The notes under the pieces were generated by a model. The model was not told the DNA's origin, did no database searches, and was given only the letters and a program-made list of their open reading frames with translations. This document shows, piece after piece, positions 1 through 11,348 of a stretch of 64,000 bases of DNA. The stretch is from Pseudomonas izuensis. GTDB taxonomy: Bacteria; Pseudomonadota; Gammaproteobacteria; Pseudomonadales; Pseudomonadaceae. The translations under genes and the position numbers were made by a program. Location of the stretch: the NCBI RefSeq assembly GCF_009861505.1, contig NZ_WTFT01000008.1, forward strand, positions 117,552 to 181,551. Reading direction: 5' to 3'. Every line of letters starts with the position of its first letter. The first letter of the stretch is position 1.

Positions 1-572
1 GCCACACCCGACAATGTGCGGCCACGGCTTTTCGGCATCCCCAGTGTTGCCAGGTCCGCTTGCGCCAACACCCCAGCCTCGGGAAACACGTGACTCAAGC
101 CACCCTGCGGCGTGTTCAATGGCGCGCCATATTGCGCCACCAGCTTCCCCGCCAGTTTGATCGCGGCACCCACCGTAATCTGCTGGCCCAACACCGCGCG
201 AATCGCCAATTCCAGTCCGTCCCAGGCCCCCGGCACACGCAGTCCCGGACGTTCGGCAATCAACCGCGCCAGCAGCGGATCAACCGCCAGATGCTGATGA
301 ATCGGGGGCAGGTCGGCATCCAGGTCAAACATCCGTCGCACTCGCGCGACGATCTCGGGCACGGCCGCCGGGTCGGGGAAGTCGAGTGTCAGCTCCAGTG
401 AGTCCGCTGTCGCGGGCTTGATCGACAGGCTGCCGTGAGCACCTTTCAAGCCGATGCTGCGCGAGTAGACGCCGTCGACCACCGCCTCCATTCCGACAAT
501 TGCCCGCGCCGACAAAAAGCCGAGCATCGCCGGCCAGTCATAGGGTGGTTGAAATTTCAGTGACAGCTTCAT
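1..572 (-). CDS. alkA: DNA-3-methyladenine glycosylase II, C-terminus cut by window edge
   Basis: Base-excision repair enzyme that removes alkylated purines. I translated the minus strand from an ATG at 570-572; the frame stays open to the left edge, so only about 190 N-terminal residues are present. The start reads MKLSLKFQPPYDWPAMLGFL, typical of the AlkA N-terminal domain. It is followed by the beginning of the HhH-GPD domain (AIRAVLGQQITVGAA near residues 128-142). The catalytic Asp and helix-hairpin-helix lie beyond the edge. It is divergent from gcsR. The family assignment is firm; substrate range cannot be judged from this part. Confidence 0.85.
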   Translation of the reverse strand, partial: MKLSLKFQPPYDWPAMLGFLSARAIVGMEAVVDGVYSRSIGLKGAHGSLSIKPATADSLELTLDFPDPAAVPEIVARVRRMFDLDADLPPIHQHLAVDPLLARLIAERPGLRVPGAWDGLELAIRAVLGQQITVGAAIKLAGKLVAQYGAPLNTPQGGLSHVFPEAGVLAQADLATLGMPKSRGRTLSGV

Positions 573-698
573 AAACCCACGAGCCTTTTCATTCCCGGTG
601 TGATTCGACAGCTCGGTGAATGTTACCCAAGATTTCACCAAACGCCCGCCCCAAGGCATACTTGCCACCCTCCGCACTCCAGAACCTGAAACCGCCCC

Positions 699-2207
699 AT
701 GCGTATCCACGTCAGCTTCATCGACCGCGTCGGTATTACCCAGGAAGTCCTGGCCTTGCTCGGTGGGCGCAATCTCAATCTGGATGCGGTGGAAATGATT
801 CCGCCCAACGTCTATATCGATGCGCCGACCCTCAGTCCGGACGTCCTCGAAGAGCTGCGCGATGCGTTGCTCAGCGTGCGCGGCGTGCAGGCGATGACAG
901 TAGTCGACATCCTGCCCGGCCAGCGTCGGCACCTGCAGCTCGATGCACTATTGGCGGCCATGACCGATCCGGTGCTGGCTTTAGACAGTGCCGGCAAGGT
1001 GCTGCTGGGCAATCCCGCGCTGATTGCCCTGTATGGCCGCGAACCGGCCGGTGAAAGCGTTGCCGACCTGTTCGGCGACCCGGCGCTGCTCGACACCCTG
1101 CTAGAACACGGCTTTCGCCTGCCTCTGCGGGAAATCACGGTGAACGGCCAGACGTTGTTGCTGGACGCCACACCGATCACTGACGCCGGCGCCCTGCTGA
1201 CCCTGTATCAACCGAACCGCATCGGCGAACAGCTGTCGGCGCTGCACCACGACCACGCCGAAGGTTTCGATGCGCTGCTGGGCGAATCGCCGGTGATCCG
1301 CACGCTCAAGGTCCGCGCGCAACGGGTGGCGGCCCTTGATGCGCCGCTGTTGATCCAGGGTGAAACCGGCACCGGCAAAGAACTGGTGGCCCGGGCCTGC
1401 CACGCCATCAGTGCGCGGCACAGTTCACCGTTTCTGGCCTTGAACTGTGCGGCGCTGCCGGAGAATCTCGCCGAAAGCGAATTGTTCGGCTACGCCCCCG
1501 GTGCCTTCACCGGCGCACAACGGGGTGGCAAGCCGGGGCTGATGGAGCTGGCGAACCAGGGCACGGTGTTCCTCGATGAGATTGGCGAGATGTCGCCGTA
1601 CTTGCAGGCCAAGTTGCTGCGCTTCCTCAACGACGGCAGTTTCCGCCGGGTCGGTGGCGATCGCGAAGTGAAGGTCAACGTACGCATTCTCAGCGCGACC
1701 CACCGCAACCTGGAAAAAATGGTCAGCGAAGGCCAGTTCCGCGAAGACCTGTTTTACCGACTCAATGTCCTTAATGTCGAAGTCCCGCCGCTGCGTGAAC
1801 GCGGCCAGGACATTCTGCTGCTGGCCCGCTACTTCATGCAGCAAGCCTGCGCGCAGATCCAGCGCCCGGTGTGTCGCCTGGCGCCGGGCACTTATCCGGC
1901 CCTGCTGGGTAATCGCTGGCCGGGTAACGTGCGTCAGCTGCAAAACGTGATTTTCCGCGCCGCGGCCATTTGCGAAAGCAGCCTGGTGGACATCGGCGAC
2001 CTCGACATTGCCGGCACGTCGGTGGCGCGCCAGAGCGACCAGGACATCGACAGCCTGGAACAGGCCATGGACGAGTTCGAAAAAAACCTCCTGGAAAAAC
2101 TCTACGTCAGCTACCCCTCGACCCGGCAACTGGCGAGCCGCCTGCAAACCTCCCACACCGCGATCGCTCATCGATTGCGCAAGTACGGCATCCCCAACAA
2201 ACCGTAA
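699..2207 (+). CDS. gcsR: GcsR-type sigma-54 enhancer-binding activator of the glycine cleavage operon
   Basis: TyrR-like regulator of 502 residues: N-terminal ACT-type domain (about 1-75), PAS-like segment (about 80-185), AAA+ domain and C-terminal helix-turn-helix (about 470-500). The Walker A motif GETGTGKE is at 221-228, the GAFTGA sigma-54 contact loop is intact at 268-273, and Walker B is GTVFLDEIGEM. PhhR/TyrR relatives have lost GAFTGA, so its presence argues for true RpoN-dependent activation. It lies directly upstream of gcvH, with three palindromic sites and a sigma-54 promoter in between. This matches the GcsR/gcvH2 arrangement of P. aeruginosa. The ATG has only a weak ribosome binding site. 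Glycine as effector is known for the family and not visible here. Confidence 0.88.
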   Translation: MRIHVSFIDRVGITQEVLALLGGRNLNLDAVEMIPPNVYIDAPTLSPDVLEELRDALLSVRGVQAMTVVDILPGQRRHLQLDALLAAMTDPVLALDSAGKVLLGNPALIALYGREPAGESVADLFGDPALLDTLLEHGFRLPLREITVNGQTLLLDATPITDAGALLTLYQPNRIGEQLSALHHDHAEGFDALLGESPVIRTLKVRAQRVAALDAPLLIQGETGTGKELVARACHAISARHSSPFLALNCAALPENLAESELFGYAPGAFTGAQRGGKPGLMELANQGTVFLDEIGEMSPYLQAKLLRFLNDGSFRRVGGDREVKVNVRILSATHRNLEKMVSEGQFREDLFYRLNVLNVEVPPLRERGQDILLLARYFMQQACAQIQRPVCRLAPGTYPALLGNRWPGNVRQLQNVIFRAAAICESSLVDIGDLDIAGTSVARQSDQDIDSLEQAMDEFEKNLLEKLYVSYPSTRQLASRLQTSHTAIAHRLRKYGIPNKP

Positions 2208-2236
2208 ACGCTGATTTCCTCAACACCGCAGCTCCC

Positions 2237-2326
2237 TGTGGGAGCTGGCTTGCCAGCGATGGCGTCGGAACTTCAACATTTACGGTGACTGTCACTCCGC
2301 TATCGCGAGCAAGCCCGCTCCCACAG
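2237..2326. repeat. REP doublet (inverted pair)
   Basis: Two imperfect REP copies face each other: TGTGGGAGCTGGCTTGCCAG on the left and the complementary GCGAGCAAGCCCGCTCCCAC on the right. It lies just after the gcsR stop and before the operator sites of the gcv operon, where it may end or stabilise the gcsR transcript. Confidence 0.8.
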
Positions 2327-2371
2327 TGGCTTTGTGTTGCCTTCAGGTGTGCATCAAAAACGACCTCCACC

Positions 2372-2408
2372 TGTACTGAAAGCGCTACAGCGGAACGATA
2401 TCGCTACA
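2372..2408. promoter_or_regulatory. Two tandem GcsR-like operator sites
   Basis: Two adjacent 18-bp 7-4-7 elements. TGTACTGAAAGCGCTACA is at 2372-2389. CGGAACGATATCGCTACA is at 2391-2408; its reverse complement TGTAGCG-ATAT-CGTTCCG fits the published GcsR consensus TGTAACG-N4-CGTTCCG closely. They are about 150-180 bp upstream of the sigma-54 promoter, a usual place for enhancer sites. Assignment is by motif only. Confidence 0.65.
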
Positions 2409-2471
2409 CCCCTCCCCGATCACCGCCATGCAAGGCTTTGATCCACTTCAGCTTTTATCTTCACTTGCATC

Positions 2472-2489
2472 TGTAGCGATTTCGCTACA
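2472..2489. promoter_or_regulatory. Third GcsR-like operator, perfect palindrome
   Basis: TGTAGCG-ATTT-CGCTACA is a perfect 7-4-7 inverted repeat and the most symmetrical of the three sites. It is about 65 bp upstream of the -24 element at 2554 and 64 bp downstream of the second site. Confidence 0.65.
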
Positions 2490-2553
2490 GCGAGGAAATC
2501 AACGGCCTCTTGAAATCATCGTATGTTGTTGATTTTTAACGATAAAAAAACTT

Positions 2554-2569
2554 TGGCCGTGTTCTTGCT
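2554..2569 (+). promoter_or_regulatory. Sigma-54 (-24/-12) promoter of the gcv operon
   Basis: TGGCCGTGTTCTTGCT matches the RpoN consensus TGGCACG-N4-TTGCW, with GG and GC at the required spacing. A start of transcription about 12 bp downstream of the GC would fall near 2580, giving a leader of roughly 70 nt before gcvH. The adjacent activator keeps the GAFTGA loop, which supports the call. Confidence 0.75.
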
Positions 2570-2651
2570 TACTTACCTTTCATAAATCAGGGCAAATGCC
2601 CAAGCATTCAATCGCGTCCACCAGACGAGTCTGGCCCCTTAGGAGTTTTCC

Positions 2652-3035
2652 ATGAGCGAATTGCGTTTTACTGAAGATCACGAATGGCTGCGCACCGAAG
2701 CTGACGGCACTGTCACAGTCGGCATTACCGCTTTCGCACAGAACGCACTGGGCGACGTGGTTTTCGTACAACTGCCGGGGCTGCAGTCCTACGACAAGGG
2801 CGCTGAAGCAGCCACCGTGGAATCGGTAAAGGCGGCCAGCGGCGTGTACATGCCTCTGGACGGTGAAGTGCTGGAAGTGAATCCGGCGCTGGACAGCAGC
2901 CCGGAACTGGTCAACGAAGACCCGCTGGGTGAAGGCTGGTTCTTCCGCTTCCAACCCGCTGACGCTTCGGCTGTCGCCAAACTGCTGGATCAGGACGCTT
3001 ACGACCGTCTGATCAAAGCCCAAGCCGAAGCCTGA
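2652..3035 (+). CDS. gcvH: Glycine cleavage system H protein
   Basis: Lipoyl-carrier protein of the glycine cleavage complex; it shuttles the aminomethyl group between the P, T and L proteins. It has 127 residues, the usual size. The lipoylated lysine is K60 in the motif [13 protein letters not shown] precedes the ATG by a few bases. It is the first gene of the operon and only 11 bp separate it from gcvP. It probably corresponds to the GcsR-controlled second copy (gcvH2 in P. aeruginosa). Confidence 0.95.
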   Translation: MSELRFTEDHEWLRTEADGTVTVGITAFAQNALGDVVFVQLPGLQSYDKGAEAATVESVKAASGVYMPLDGEVLEVNPALDSSPELVNEDPLGEGWFFRFQPADASAVAKLLDQDAYDRLIKAQAEA

Positions 3036-3046
3036 GGAGCACCGAC

Positions 3047-5905
3047 ATGACCCAGGTCAACCTGACTACCGCCAACGAATTCATCGCCCGTCACATCGGC
3101 CCGCGCGCCGGCGACGAGCAAGCCATGCTCAACAGCCTCGGTTTCGACTCCCTGGAAGCCCTGAGCGCCAGCGTCATTCCCGACAGCATCAAGGGCACCA
3201 GCGTCCTCGGCCTCGAAGACGGCCTGAGCGAAGCCGACGCCCTGGCGCTGATCAAATCCATCGCCAGCAAAAACCAGTTGTTCAAAACTTACATTGGCCA
3301 GGGCTACTACGGCACCCACACGCCGTCGCCAATCCTGCGCAACCTGTTGGAAAACCCGGCCTGGTACACCGCCTACACCCCGTACCAGCCGGAAATTTCC
3401 CAGGGCCGTCTCGAAGCGCTGCTGAACTTCCAGACCCTGATCAGCGACCTCACCGGCCTGCCGATCGCCAACGCCTCCCTGCTCGACGAAGCCACCGCCG
3501 CCGCCGAAGCCATGACCTTCTGCAAGCGCCTGAGCAAGAACAAGGGCAGCCACAAATTCTTCGCGTCCGTGCATTGCCACCCGCAGACCCTCGACGTACT
3601 GCGCACCCGTGCCGAGCCGTTGGGCATCGAAGTAGTGGTGGGCGACGAACTTGAACTGACTGACGTGACCCCGTTCTTCGGTGCACTGCTGCAATATCCA
3701 GCGAGCAACGGTGACCTGTTCGACTACCGCGAACTGACCGAACGCTTCCACGCCGCCAACGCACTGGTAGCGGTAGCCGCCGACCTGCTGGCCCTGACCC
3801 TGCTGACCCCACCGGGCGAATTTGGCGCCGACGTGGCCATCGGCAGTGCACAACGTTTTGGCGTGCCGCTGGGCTTCGGTGGCCCGCACGCTGCCTACTT
3901 CTCGACCAAAGATGCCTTTAAGCGCGACATGCCGGGCCGTCTGGTCGGCGTCTCCGTGGACCGTTTCGGCAAGCCGGCCCTGCGCCTGGCCATGCAGACC
4001 CGCGAACAGCACATCCGCCGCGAGAAGGCCACCAGCAACATCTGCACCGCGCAAGTGCTGCTGGCCAACATCGCCAGCATGTACGCCGTGTACCACGGCC
4101 CGAAAGGCCTGACGCAGATCGCCAATCGCGTGCATCACCTCACCGCGATTCTGGCCAAGGGCCTGAGCAGCCTCGGCCTGCAAGTTGAACAAGTCAGCTT
4201 CTTCGACACCCTGACCCTGAACACCGGCGCCAACACCGCCGCGCTGCACGAAAAAGCGCGCGCGCAACAGATCAACCTGCGCGTGGTCGATGCCGAGCGT
4301 CTGGGCCTGTCCCTCGACGAAACCAGCACCCAGGCCGACATCGAAACCCTGTGGAGCCTGCTGGCCGACGGCAAAGCGCTGCCGGACTTCGCCGCTGTCG
4401 CCACTTCAGTACAAAGCACCATCCCGGCCGCACTGGTGCGCCAGTCGCCGATCCTCAGCCACCCGGTGTTCAACCGTTATCACTCGGAAACCGAGCTGAT
4501 GCGCTACCTGCGCAAACTGGCCGACAAGGACCTGGCGCTGGACCGCACCATGATCCCGCTGGGTTCGTGCACCATGAAACTCAACGCCGCCAGCGAAATG
4601 ATCCCGGTGACCTGGGCCGAGTTCGGCGCCCTGCACCCGTTCGCCCCGGCCGAGCAAAGCGCCGGCTACCAGCAACTGACCGATGAACTGGAAGCGATGC
4701 TCTGCGCCGCCACCGGTTACGACTCGATCTCGCTGCAACCGAACGCCGGTTCCCAGGGTGAATACGCAGGTCTCCTGGCCATTCGTGCCTACCACCAGAG
4801 CCGTGGCGAAGACCGTCGCGACATCTGCCTGATCCCGTCGTCGGCCCACGGCACCAACCCAGCCACCGCACAAATGGCCGGCATGCGTGTGGTCGTCACC
4901 GCCTGTGACGCCCGCGGCAACGTCGACATCGAAGACCTGCGCGCCAAGGCCATCGAGCACCGCGAACACCTCGCCGCGCTGATGATCACCTACCCGTCCA
5001 CCCACGGTGTGTTCGAGGAAGGCATCCGCGAAATCTGCGGCATCATTCACGACAACGGCGGCCAGGTGTACATCGACGGCGCCAACATGAACGCCATGGT
5101 CGGCCTCTGCGCGCCGGGCAAGTTTGGCGGCGACGTGTCGCACCTGAACCTGCACAAGACCTTCTGCATCCCCCACGGCGGTGGCGGTCCGGGTGTCGGC
5201 CCGATCGGCGTGAAATCGCACCTCACTCCTTTCCTGCCGGGCCACGCGCAAATGGCACGCAAGGAAGGCGCGGTCTGTGCGGCACCGTTCGGCAGCGCGA
5301 GCATTTTGCCGATCACCTGGATGTACATCCGCATGATGGGTGGCGCCGGCCTGAAACGCGCTTCGCAGTTGGCGATCCTCAACGCCAACTACATTTCCCG
5401 CCGCCTCGAAGAGCACTACCCAGTGCTGTACACCGGCAGCAACGGCCTGGTGGCGCACGAGTGCATCCTCGACCTGCGTCCATTGAAAGACAGCAGCGGC
5501 ATCAGCGTCGATGACGTGGCCAAGCGCCTGATCGACTTCGGCTTCCACGCCCCGACCATGTCGTTCCCGGTGGCCGGCACCTTGATGATCGAGCCGACCG
5601 AAAGCGAATCCAAAGAAGAACTGGACCGCTTCTGCGACGCCATGATCCGCATCCGCGAAGAAATCCGCGCGGTGGAAAACGGCACCCTGGACAAGGACGA
5701 CAACCCGCTGAAAAACGCCCCGCACACCGCGGCGGAGCTGGTCGGCGAGTGGTCGCACCCGTACAGCCGCGAGCAGGCGGTGTATCCGGTCGCTTCGCTG
5801 ATCGAAGGCAAGTACTGGCCGCCGGTCGGTCGCGTCGACAACGTGTTCGGCGATCGCAACCTGGTTTGCGCCTGCCCGTCGATCGAAAGCTATCAAGACG
5901 CGTAA
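3047..5905 (+). CDS. gcvP: Glycine dehydrogenase (decarboxylating), P protein
   Basis: PLP enzyme that decarboxylates glycine and passes the aminomethyl group to the lipoyl arm of GcvH. It is the long, single-chain proteobacterial form (952 residues) with both the inactive N-terminal and active C-terminal halves. The PLP lysine is K704 in [16 protein letters not shown], followed by the glycine-rich loop. The gene begins 11 bp after gcvH and is clearly co-transcribed with it. No frame damage is seen. Confidence 0.97.
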   Translation: MTQVNLTTANEFIARHIGPRAGDEQAMLNSLGFDSLEALSASVIPDSIKGTSVLGLEDGLSEADALALIKSIASKNQLFKTYIGQGYYGTHTPSPILRNLLENPAWYTAYTPYQPEISQGRLEALLNFQTLISDLTGLPIANASLLDEATAAAEAMTFCKRLSKNKGSHKFFASVHCHPQTLDVLRTRAEPLGIEVVVGDELELTDVTPFFGALLQYPASNGDLFDYRELTERFHAANALVAVAADLLALTLLTPPGEFGADVAIGSAQRFGVPLGFGGPHAAYFSTKDAFKRDMPGRLVGVSVDRFGKPALRLAMQTREQHIRREKATSNICTAQVLLANIASMYAVYHGPKGLTQIANRVHHLTAILAKGLSSLGLQVEQVSFFDTLTLNTGANTAALHEKARAQQINLRVVDAERLGLSLDETSTQADIETLWSLLADGKALPDFAAVATSVQSTIPAALVRQSPILSHPVFNRYHSETELMRYLRKLADKDLALDRTMIPLGSCTMKLNAASEMIPVTWAEFGALHPFAPAEQSAGYQQLTDELEAMLCAATGYDSISLQPNAGSQGEYAGLLAIRAYHQSRGEDRRDICLIPSSAHGTNPATAQMAGMRVVVTACDARGNVDIEDLRAKAIEHREHLAALMITYPSTHGVFEEGIREICGIIHDNGGQVYIDGANMNAMVGLCAPGKFGGDVSHLNLHKTFCIPHGGGGPGVGPIGVKSHLTPFLPGHAQMARKEGAVCAAPFGSASILPITWMYIRMMGGAGLKRASQLAILNANYISRRLEEHYPVLYTGSNGLVAHECILDLRPLKDSSGISVDDVAKRLIDFGFHAPTMSFPVAGTLMIEPTESESKEELDRFCDAMIRIREEIRAVENGTLDKDDNPLKNAPHTAAELVGEWSHPYSREQAVYPVASLIEGKYWPPVGRVDNVFGDRNLVCACPSIESYQDA

Positions 5906-5920
5906 GAACTACGCTTAACC

Positions 5921-6013
5921 CTGTAGGAGCAAAGCTTGCTCGCGATGGCCGTTATGCGGTCTATCTGATGAACCGTGTCATCGTTCATCGCGGGCAAGCC
6001 TTGCTCCTACAGG
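5921..6013. repeat. REP doublet inside the gcv operon
   Basis: An inverted pair starting CTGTAGGAGCAAAGCTTGCT and ending with the complementary AAGCCTTGCTCCTACAG. It fills most of the 147-bp gap between gcvP and sdaA, the only large gap in this operon. Confidence 0.8.
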
Positions 6014-6052
6014 TTCGGTGTGCTCCTCATAACAAGAAACCGGAGAACAACC

Positions 6053-7429
<1,377 letters not shown>

Positions 7430-7469
7430 TGTGCGCTCACCTGCATAAGCACTTTTTCAGGAGCTGAAT

Positions 7470-8594
7470 ATGTCCACCGAACAACTGTTGAAAACCCCAT
7501 TGCACGCACTGCACATCGAACTGGGCGCGCGCATGGTGCCCTTCGCCGGCTATGACATGCCCGTGCAATACCCGTTGGGCGTGATGAAAGAGCACCAGCA
7601 CACCCGTGATCAGGCCGGGTTGTTCGATGTTTCGCACATGGGCCAGATCCGCCTGACCGGCGCCAATGCCGCCAAGGCCCTGGAAACCCTGGTACCGGTG
7701 GATATCATTGACCTGCCGGTGGGCATGCAGCGCTACGCAATGTTCACCAACGAAACCGGCGGCATCCTCGACGACCTGATGGTTGCCAACCTGGGTAACG
7801 ACGAACTGTTCCTGGTGGTCAACGCGGCTTGCAAGGATCAGGACCTGGCGCATCTGCGCAAACACATTGGCGAACAATGCACGATCGAGCCGCTGTTCGA
7901 AGAGCGCGCCCTGCTCGCCCTGCAAGGTCCGGCGGCGGTCACTGTGCTGGCACGCCTGGCACCGGACGTGGCGAAGATGACGTTCATGCAGTTCGCTCGC
8001 GTGAAACTGCTGGGTGTGGACTGCTTTGTCAGCCGCTCGGGCTACACCGGTGAAGACGGTTTTGAAATCTCCGTGCCGGCCGCCAGCGCCGAAGCCCTTG
8101 CCCGCGCCCTGCTGGCGGAGCCGGAAGTCGAAGCCATTGGCCTGGGCGCGCGCGACTCGCTGCGCCTGGAAGCCGGCCTGTGCCTCTACGGCCACGACAT
8201 GAACACCGACACCACCCCGATCGAAGCCAGCCTGCTGTGGGCCCTCTCCAAGCCACGTCGTGCCGATGGCGCGCGTGCTGGGGGCTTCCCGGGCGCTGAA
8301 AGCGTATTCGCCCAGCAGCAGGGCGGTGTCAGTCGCAAGCGCGTCGGCCTTCTGCCACAGGAACGCACCCCGGTGCGTGAAGGTGCCGAGATCGTCAACG
8401 AAGCGGGCGAGATCATCGGAAGCGTCTGCAGCGGCGGTTTCGGGCCGACCTTGGGCGGTCCTTTGGCGATGGGTTACCTCGACAGCGCTTATATCGCTCT
8501 CGACACACCGGTATGGGCAATTGTTCGTGGGAAAAAGGTTCCTTTGCTTGTAAGCAAAATGCCATTTGTTCCACAACGCTACTATCGCGGCTGA
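7470..8594 (+). CDS. gcvT: Glycine cleavage system aminomethyltransferase, T protein
   Basis: Transfers the methylene carbon from aminomethyl-GcvH to tetrahydrofolate, releasing ammonia. 374 residues, full length, with the folate-binding GcvT fold ([29 protein letters not shown]) and the C-terminal barrel ([13 protein letters not shown]). CAGGAG precedes the ATG. It is the last gene of the operon, 40 bp after sdaA. glyA, which separates gcvP and sdaA in P. aeruginosa, is absent here. Confidence 0.96.
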   Translation: MSTEQLLKTPLHALHIELGARMVPFAGYDMPVQYPLGVMKEHQHTRDQAGLFDVSHMGQIRLTGANAAKALETLVPVDIIDLPVGMQRYAMFTNETGGILDDLMVANLGNDELFLVVNAACKDQDLAHLRKHIGEQCTIEPLFEERALLALQGPAAVTVLARLAPDVAKMTFMQFARVKLLGVDCFVSRSGYTGEDGFEISVPAASAEALARALLAEPEVEAIGLGARDSLRLEAGLCLYGHDMNTDTTPIEASLLWALSKPRRADGARAGGFPGAESVFAQQQGGVSRKRVGLLPQERTPVREGAEIVNEAGEIIGSVCSGGFGPTLGGPLAMGYLDSAYIALDTPVWAIVRGKKVPLLVSKMPFVPQRYYRG

Positions 8595-8997
8595 TTGACT
8601 GTTCCTATAAGTAACGCGGTTGCGTTAACAGTGCACTAATGTGTAACGCAACCGCCATAAAAGAGTGCATTGTTTGGCTCTAAGCTTCGATTATGAACTT
8701 TGCTTATAACGTTCGAAAACAATTGAACAAGCGTATCGAATAAGCAGCCACCATGGGCCGACAAACTGCCAGCAACCTGAGGAAATCCGGGGCTTGGCAG
8801 GGGCTTGTTTTTTCTCCCATAGTTGGCGTAGAGTTTGTTCACTGTGTTTGCATGGGTCGCTTGGAATCGTGACCTGGGCAGTAGCCTACAAGTTAGCTAC
8901 ATCCCGTTCGACGTCTTCTTACTCTCCTGCAACCAGCCCCAGTACTCTTTCATGAGAAGGAGACTGTCATTAATTTTAGCGTCAAAGGAAATAAGAA
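8595..8997. other. Intergenic region: hairpin, then long leader of the cold-shock gene
   Basis: No gene is supported. A 12-bp perfect inverted repeat (GCGGTTGCGTTA at 8616-8627, its complement at 8644-8655, 16-nt loop) follows gcvT but lacks a T run. The core TAACGC/GCGTTA occurs three times within 8612-8655. The rest is the promoter and probably long 5' leader of the cold-shock gene, as is usual for cspA relatives. I could not fix a -10/-35 pair with confidence. Confidence 0.5.
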
Positions 8998-9210
8998 ATG
9001 TCCCAACGTCAGAGCGGTACCGTCAAGTGGTTTAACGACGAGAAAGGTTTTGGTTTTATCACTCCAGAAAGCGGTCCGGATCTGTTCGTACATTTCCGCG
9101 CTATTCAGGGCAACGGTTTCAAGAGCCTGAAAGAAGGCCAGAAAGTGACCTTCATCGCCGTGCAAGGCCAGAAAGGCATGCAGGCTGACGAAGTACAAGC
9201 AGAAGCCTAA
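8998..9210 (+). CDS. CspA-family cold-shock protein
   Basis: Small single-stranded nucleic-acid chaperone of 70 residues, the family's normal length. RNP1 is KGFGFI (about 17-22) and RNP2 is DLFVHFRAI (about 28-36). AAGGAAATAAGAA precedes the ATG. It is monocistronic with its own terminator. Similar Pseudomonas proteins are called CapB or CspD; I cannot tell which paralogue this is. Confidence 0.95.
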
Positions 9211-9222
9211 TCTTCTGTTACG

Positions 9223-9257
9223 AAAAAGCCCCTGATGCTGACATCAGGGGCTTTTTT
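9223..9257 (+). terminator. Rho-independent terminator of the cold-shock gene
   Basis: Stem GCCCCTGATG / CATCAGGGGC with a 4-nt loop followed by TTTTTT, 13 bp after the stop codon. Confidence 0.92.
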
Positions 9258-9304
9258 GTGCGCGCAAATCCGTAAAATGGTTTCTTTTTTCGCCGAGAGC
9301 CGCC

Positions 9305-9793
9305 ATGTCGAAACACCTGCTTAACCCCCAGGGCGAATTTCCTGCCGCTGGCCTGGGTCGTCGTCTGGCCGCGATGTTCTATGACTTCCTGCTGTGCACC
9401 GCCCTGCTGATCGTCACCAGCGGCATTTACAAAATGATCCAGATGGCAATCATCGGCGAAGACAAAATGCGCACGCTCACAGAGGCCGGGGCGCTCGATG
9501 GCGACCCGCTACTCTCGACGGTGCTTCTGTTCGTGCTGTTTGGCTTTTTCGCCAAATTCTGGACCTGGTCCGGCCAGACCCTGGGCATGCAGGTCTGGTG
9601 CATCCGTGTGCAGAACGCCGACGGCTCCTCCATCAGCCTGTGGCAAGCGCTGTTGCGTTTCGTGGTGTCGATCGCCTCGCTACTGTGCGTTGGCCTGGGG
9701 TTCTTCTGGTCGCTGTTCGACAAGCAGAACCGCAGCTGGCACGACATGTATTCCAACACGCAGCTTGTTCGCATCCCAAAGAAGACCAAGTAA
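9305..9793 (+). CDS. RDD-family inner-membrane protein
   Basis: 162 residues with the RDD signature: an N-terminal helix with GRRLAAMFYDFLL (arginine and aspartate), a second helix near 75-95 (STVLLFVLFGFFAKF), TLGMQVWCIRVQNADG, and a last helix near 118-138. The charged tail SWHDMYSNTQLVRI is also typical. RDD proteins are small membrane proteins, some linked to ion or Na+/H+ transport; no specific function is known for this type. It appears monocistronic, followed by a REP doublet. Confidence 0.85.
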   Translation: MSKHLLNPQGEFPAAGLGRRLAAMFYDFLLCTALLIVTSGIYKMIQMAIIGEDKMRTLTEAGALDGDPLLSTVLLFVLFGFFAKFWTWSGQTLGMQVWCIRVQNADGSSISLWQALLRFVVSIASLLCVGLGFFWSLFDKQNRSWHDMYSNTQLVRIPKKTK

Positions 9794-9812
9794 TTCAGCC
9801 GTACAAAAATCA

Positions 9813-9903
9813 CTGTGGGAGCGAGCCTGCTCGCGATGATGGCTTATCAGTCAACACGCATGTGACTGACAGACCGCTATCGCGAGTAGGCTCGCTCCCA
9901 CAG
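9813..9903. repeat. REP doublet
   Basis: Left copy CTGTGGGAGCGAGCCTGCTC and inverted right copy GAGTAGGCTCGCTCCCACAG, between the convergent RDD gene and nadA. Confidence 0.85.
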
Positions 9904-9924
9904 TTTGCTACTCGCTGACAAATC

Positions 9925-10983
9925 TCAGGCGTTACCCGCCAACTTCATCCGTGCAGCCTGGGTAAAGTCCAGCATGCGCTTGAGCGGTCGAATCGCCTGA
10001 GGAACCAGCGCAGGATCGACAAAGATCTCATTCGCCCCCTCCTTCAAGCTCTTGAGCGTGCGCTCAAGGGTGTTCATCGCCATCCACGGACAGTGCGCGC
10101 AACTGCGGCATGCGGCACCGTTACCGGCCGTAGGCGCTTCGATAAACACCTTGTCCGGGCACAACTGCTGCATCTTGTAGAAAATGCCGCGGTCGGTGGC
10201 GACGATCAGGGTCTTGTTCGGCAGACTCTGCGCCGCCGCAATGAGCTGACTGGTGGAGCCGACAGCGTCTGCCAGTTCGATCACGGATGTCGGCGATTCC
10301 GGGTGCACCAGGATCGCGGCATCGGGATACAGCGCCTTCATGTCTTCGAGCTGCTTGGACTTGAACTCTTCGTGAACGATGCAGGCACCGTCCCACAGCA
10401 GCATGTCGGCACCGGTCTGGCGTTGAATGTAGGTGCCCAGATGCTTGTCCGGCCCCCAGATAATGGTTTCGCCGTTATCCATCAGGCTTTCGACGATCTC
10501 CAGCGCGCAGCTCGAAGTCACCACCCAATCCGCCCGTGCCTTCACCGCCGCCGACGTATTGGCATAGACCACCACCGTGCGCTCGGGATGCTGGTCGCAG
10601 AACGCGGAAAACTCGTCGACCGGGCAACCCAGGTCCAACGAGCACGTCGCCTCCAGCGTCGGCATCAGGATGCGTTTTTCGGGATTGAGGATCTTGGCGG
10701 TTTCGCCCATGAACTTCACACCGGCGACCACCACGGTCTTGGCCGGATGTGCATTACCGAAGCGGGCCATCTCCAGCGAGTCGGAGACGCAACCACCGGT
10801 TTCTTCGGCCAGGGCCTGAATGATCGGATCGCAATAGAAGTGGGCGACCAGCACCGCGTCTTGAGCCTTGAGCTCGGCAGCGATGGCGGCGCGGTAATAG
10901 GCCTCTTCGTCGGCTGTCAGCGGCTTGGGCTGCTTGGCGTCGAGGTGGGCTTGAACCAGAAGGCGTTCGGAAATCTGCGTCAT
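9925..10983 (-). CDS. nadA: Quinolinate synthase
   Basis: [4Fe-4S] enzyme that condenses iminoaspartate with dihydroxyacetone phosphate to give quinolinate in de novo NAD synthesis. 352 residues from the ATG at 10983 ([10 protein letters not shown]), the start usual in Pseudomonas; an upstream extension to 11082 is not supported. Triplicated NadA domains, with cluster cysteines in [19 protein letters not shown] and CRSCAHCPW. It is transcribed toward the RDD gene and stands alone. Confidence 0.96.
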   Translation of the reverse strand: MTQISERLLVQAHLDAKQPKPLTADEEAYYRAAIAAELKAQDAVLVAHFYCDPIIQALAEETGGCVSDSLEMARFGNAHPAKTVVVAGVKFMGETAKILNPEKRILMPTLEATCSLDLGCPVDEFSAFCDQHPERTVVVYANTSAAVKARADWVVTSSCALEIVESLMDNGETIIWGPDKHLGTYIQRQTGADMLLWDGACIVHEEFKSKQLEDMKALYPDAAILVHPESPTSVIELADAVGSTSQLIAAAQSLPNKTLIVATDRGIFYKMQQLCPDKVFIEAPTAGNGAACRSCAHCPWMAMNTLERTLKSLKEGANEIFVDPALVPQAIRPLKRMLDFTQAARMKLAGNA

Positions 10984-11193
10984 GTTCGCAAGACCTGCAG
11001 GCGCATTCGCGCGAAAGTCGAGTATACACCCGGCTCCGGACCCATCAGGGTACCGCCGGGAAAGTGAGTATTCATCAGGCACGGACAGCGTTGAAGCTGC
11101 GCAAGGCTACAGAATATCCCGTGGATGCAAAAGATGATTCTGACCTGTGTCGTGCAGTGCTGCCCAAGAACCGGGCGGAGTTAAATCGCGGGC

Positions 11194-11236
11194 AAAAAAA
11201 AATCCGGAAATCCTCACTTTCGTGGGCCTTCCAGAC
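11194..11236 (-). terminator. Terminator downstream of tRNA-Lys
   Basis: Read on the minus strand: TCTGGAA pairs with TTCCGGA around a CCCAC-GAAA-GTGAGG inner hairpin, then a run of nine T. It lies about 20 bp beyond the tRNA 3' end. Confidence 0.75.
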
Positions 11237-11255
11237 TTTTAAAACAGCTTGAAAA

Positions 11256-11331
11256 TGGTGGGTCGTGTGGGATTCGAACCTACGACCAATTGGTTAAAAG
11301 CCAACTGCTCTACCAACTGAGCTAACGACCC
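11256..11331 (-). tRNA. tRNA-Lys (anticodon UUU)
   Basis: 76 nt including an encoded CCA. The acceptor stem is GGGTCGT/ACGACCC, the anticodon loop CTTTTAA gives UUU, and the T-loop is TTCGAAT. The T-stem reads GTAGG...CCCAC, leaving an A-C mismatch at its middle pair. In P. aeruginosa the tRNA-Lys next to queC is a known integration site for large islands; here no integrase gene lies on either side. Confidence 0.95.
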
Positions 11332-11348
11332 GCTGTGTGGTGGCGCGT

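Noticed and set aside
2208..2651. Glycine riboswitch upstream of gcvH
   Set aside because: No paired glycine-aptamer pattern was seen; the palindromes and sigma-54 promoter explain control by GcsR.
2999..5896. Very long minus-strand frames opposite gcvP
   Set aside because: High third-position GC keeps the antisense frame open; the plus-strand protein is full length and conserved.
8636..8842. Minus-strand 68-residue frame before the cold-shock gene
   Set aside because: No family match by eye and it lies in the leader of the cold-shock gene; probably chance.
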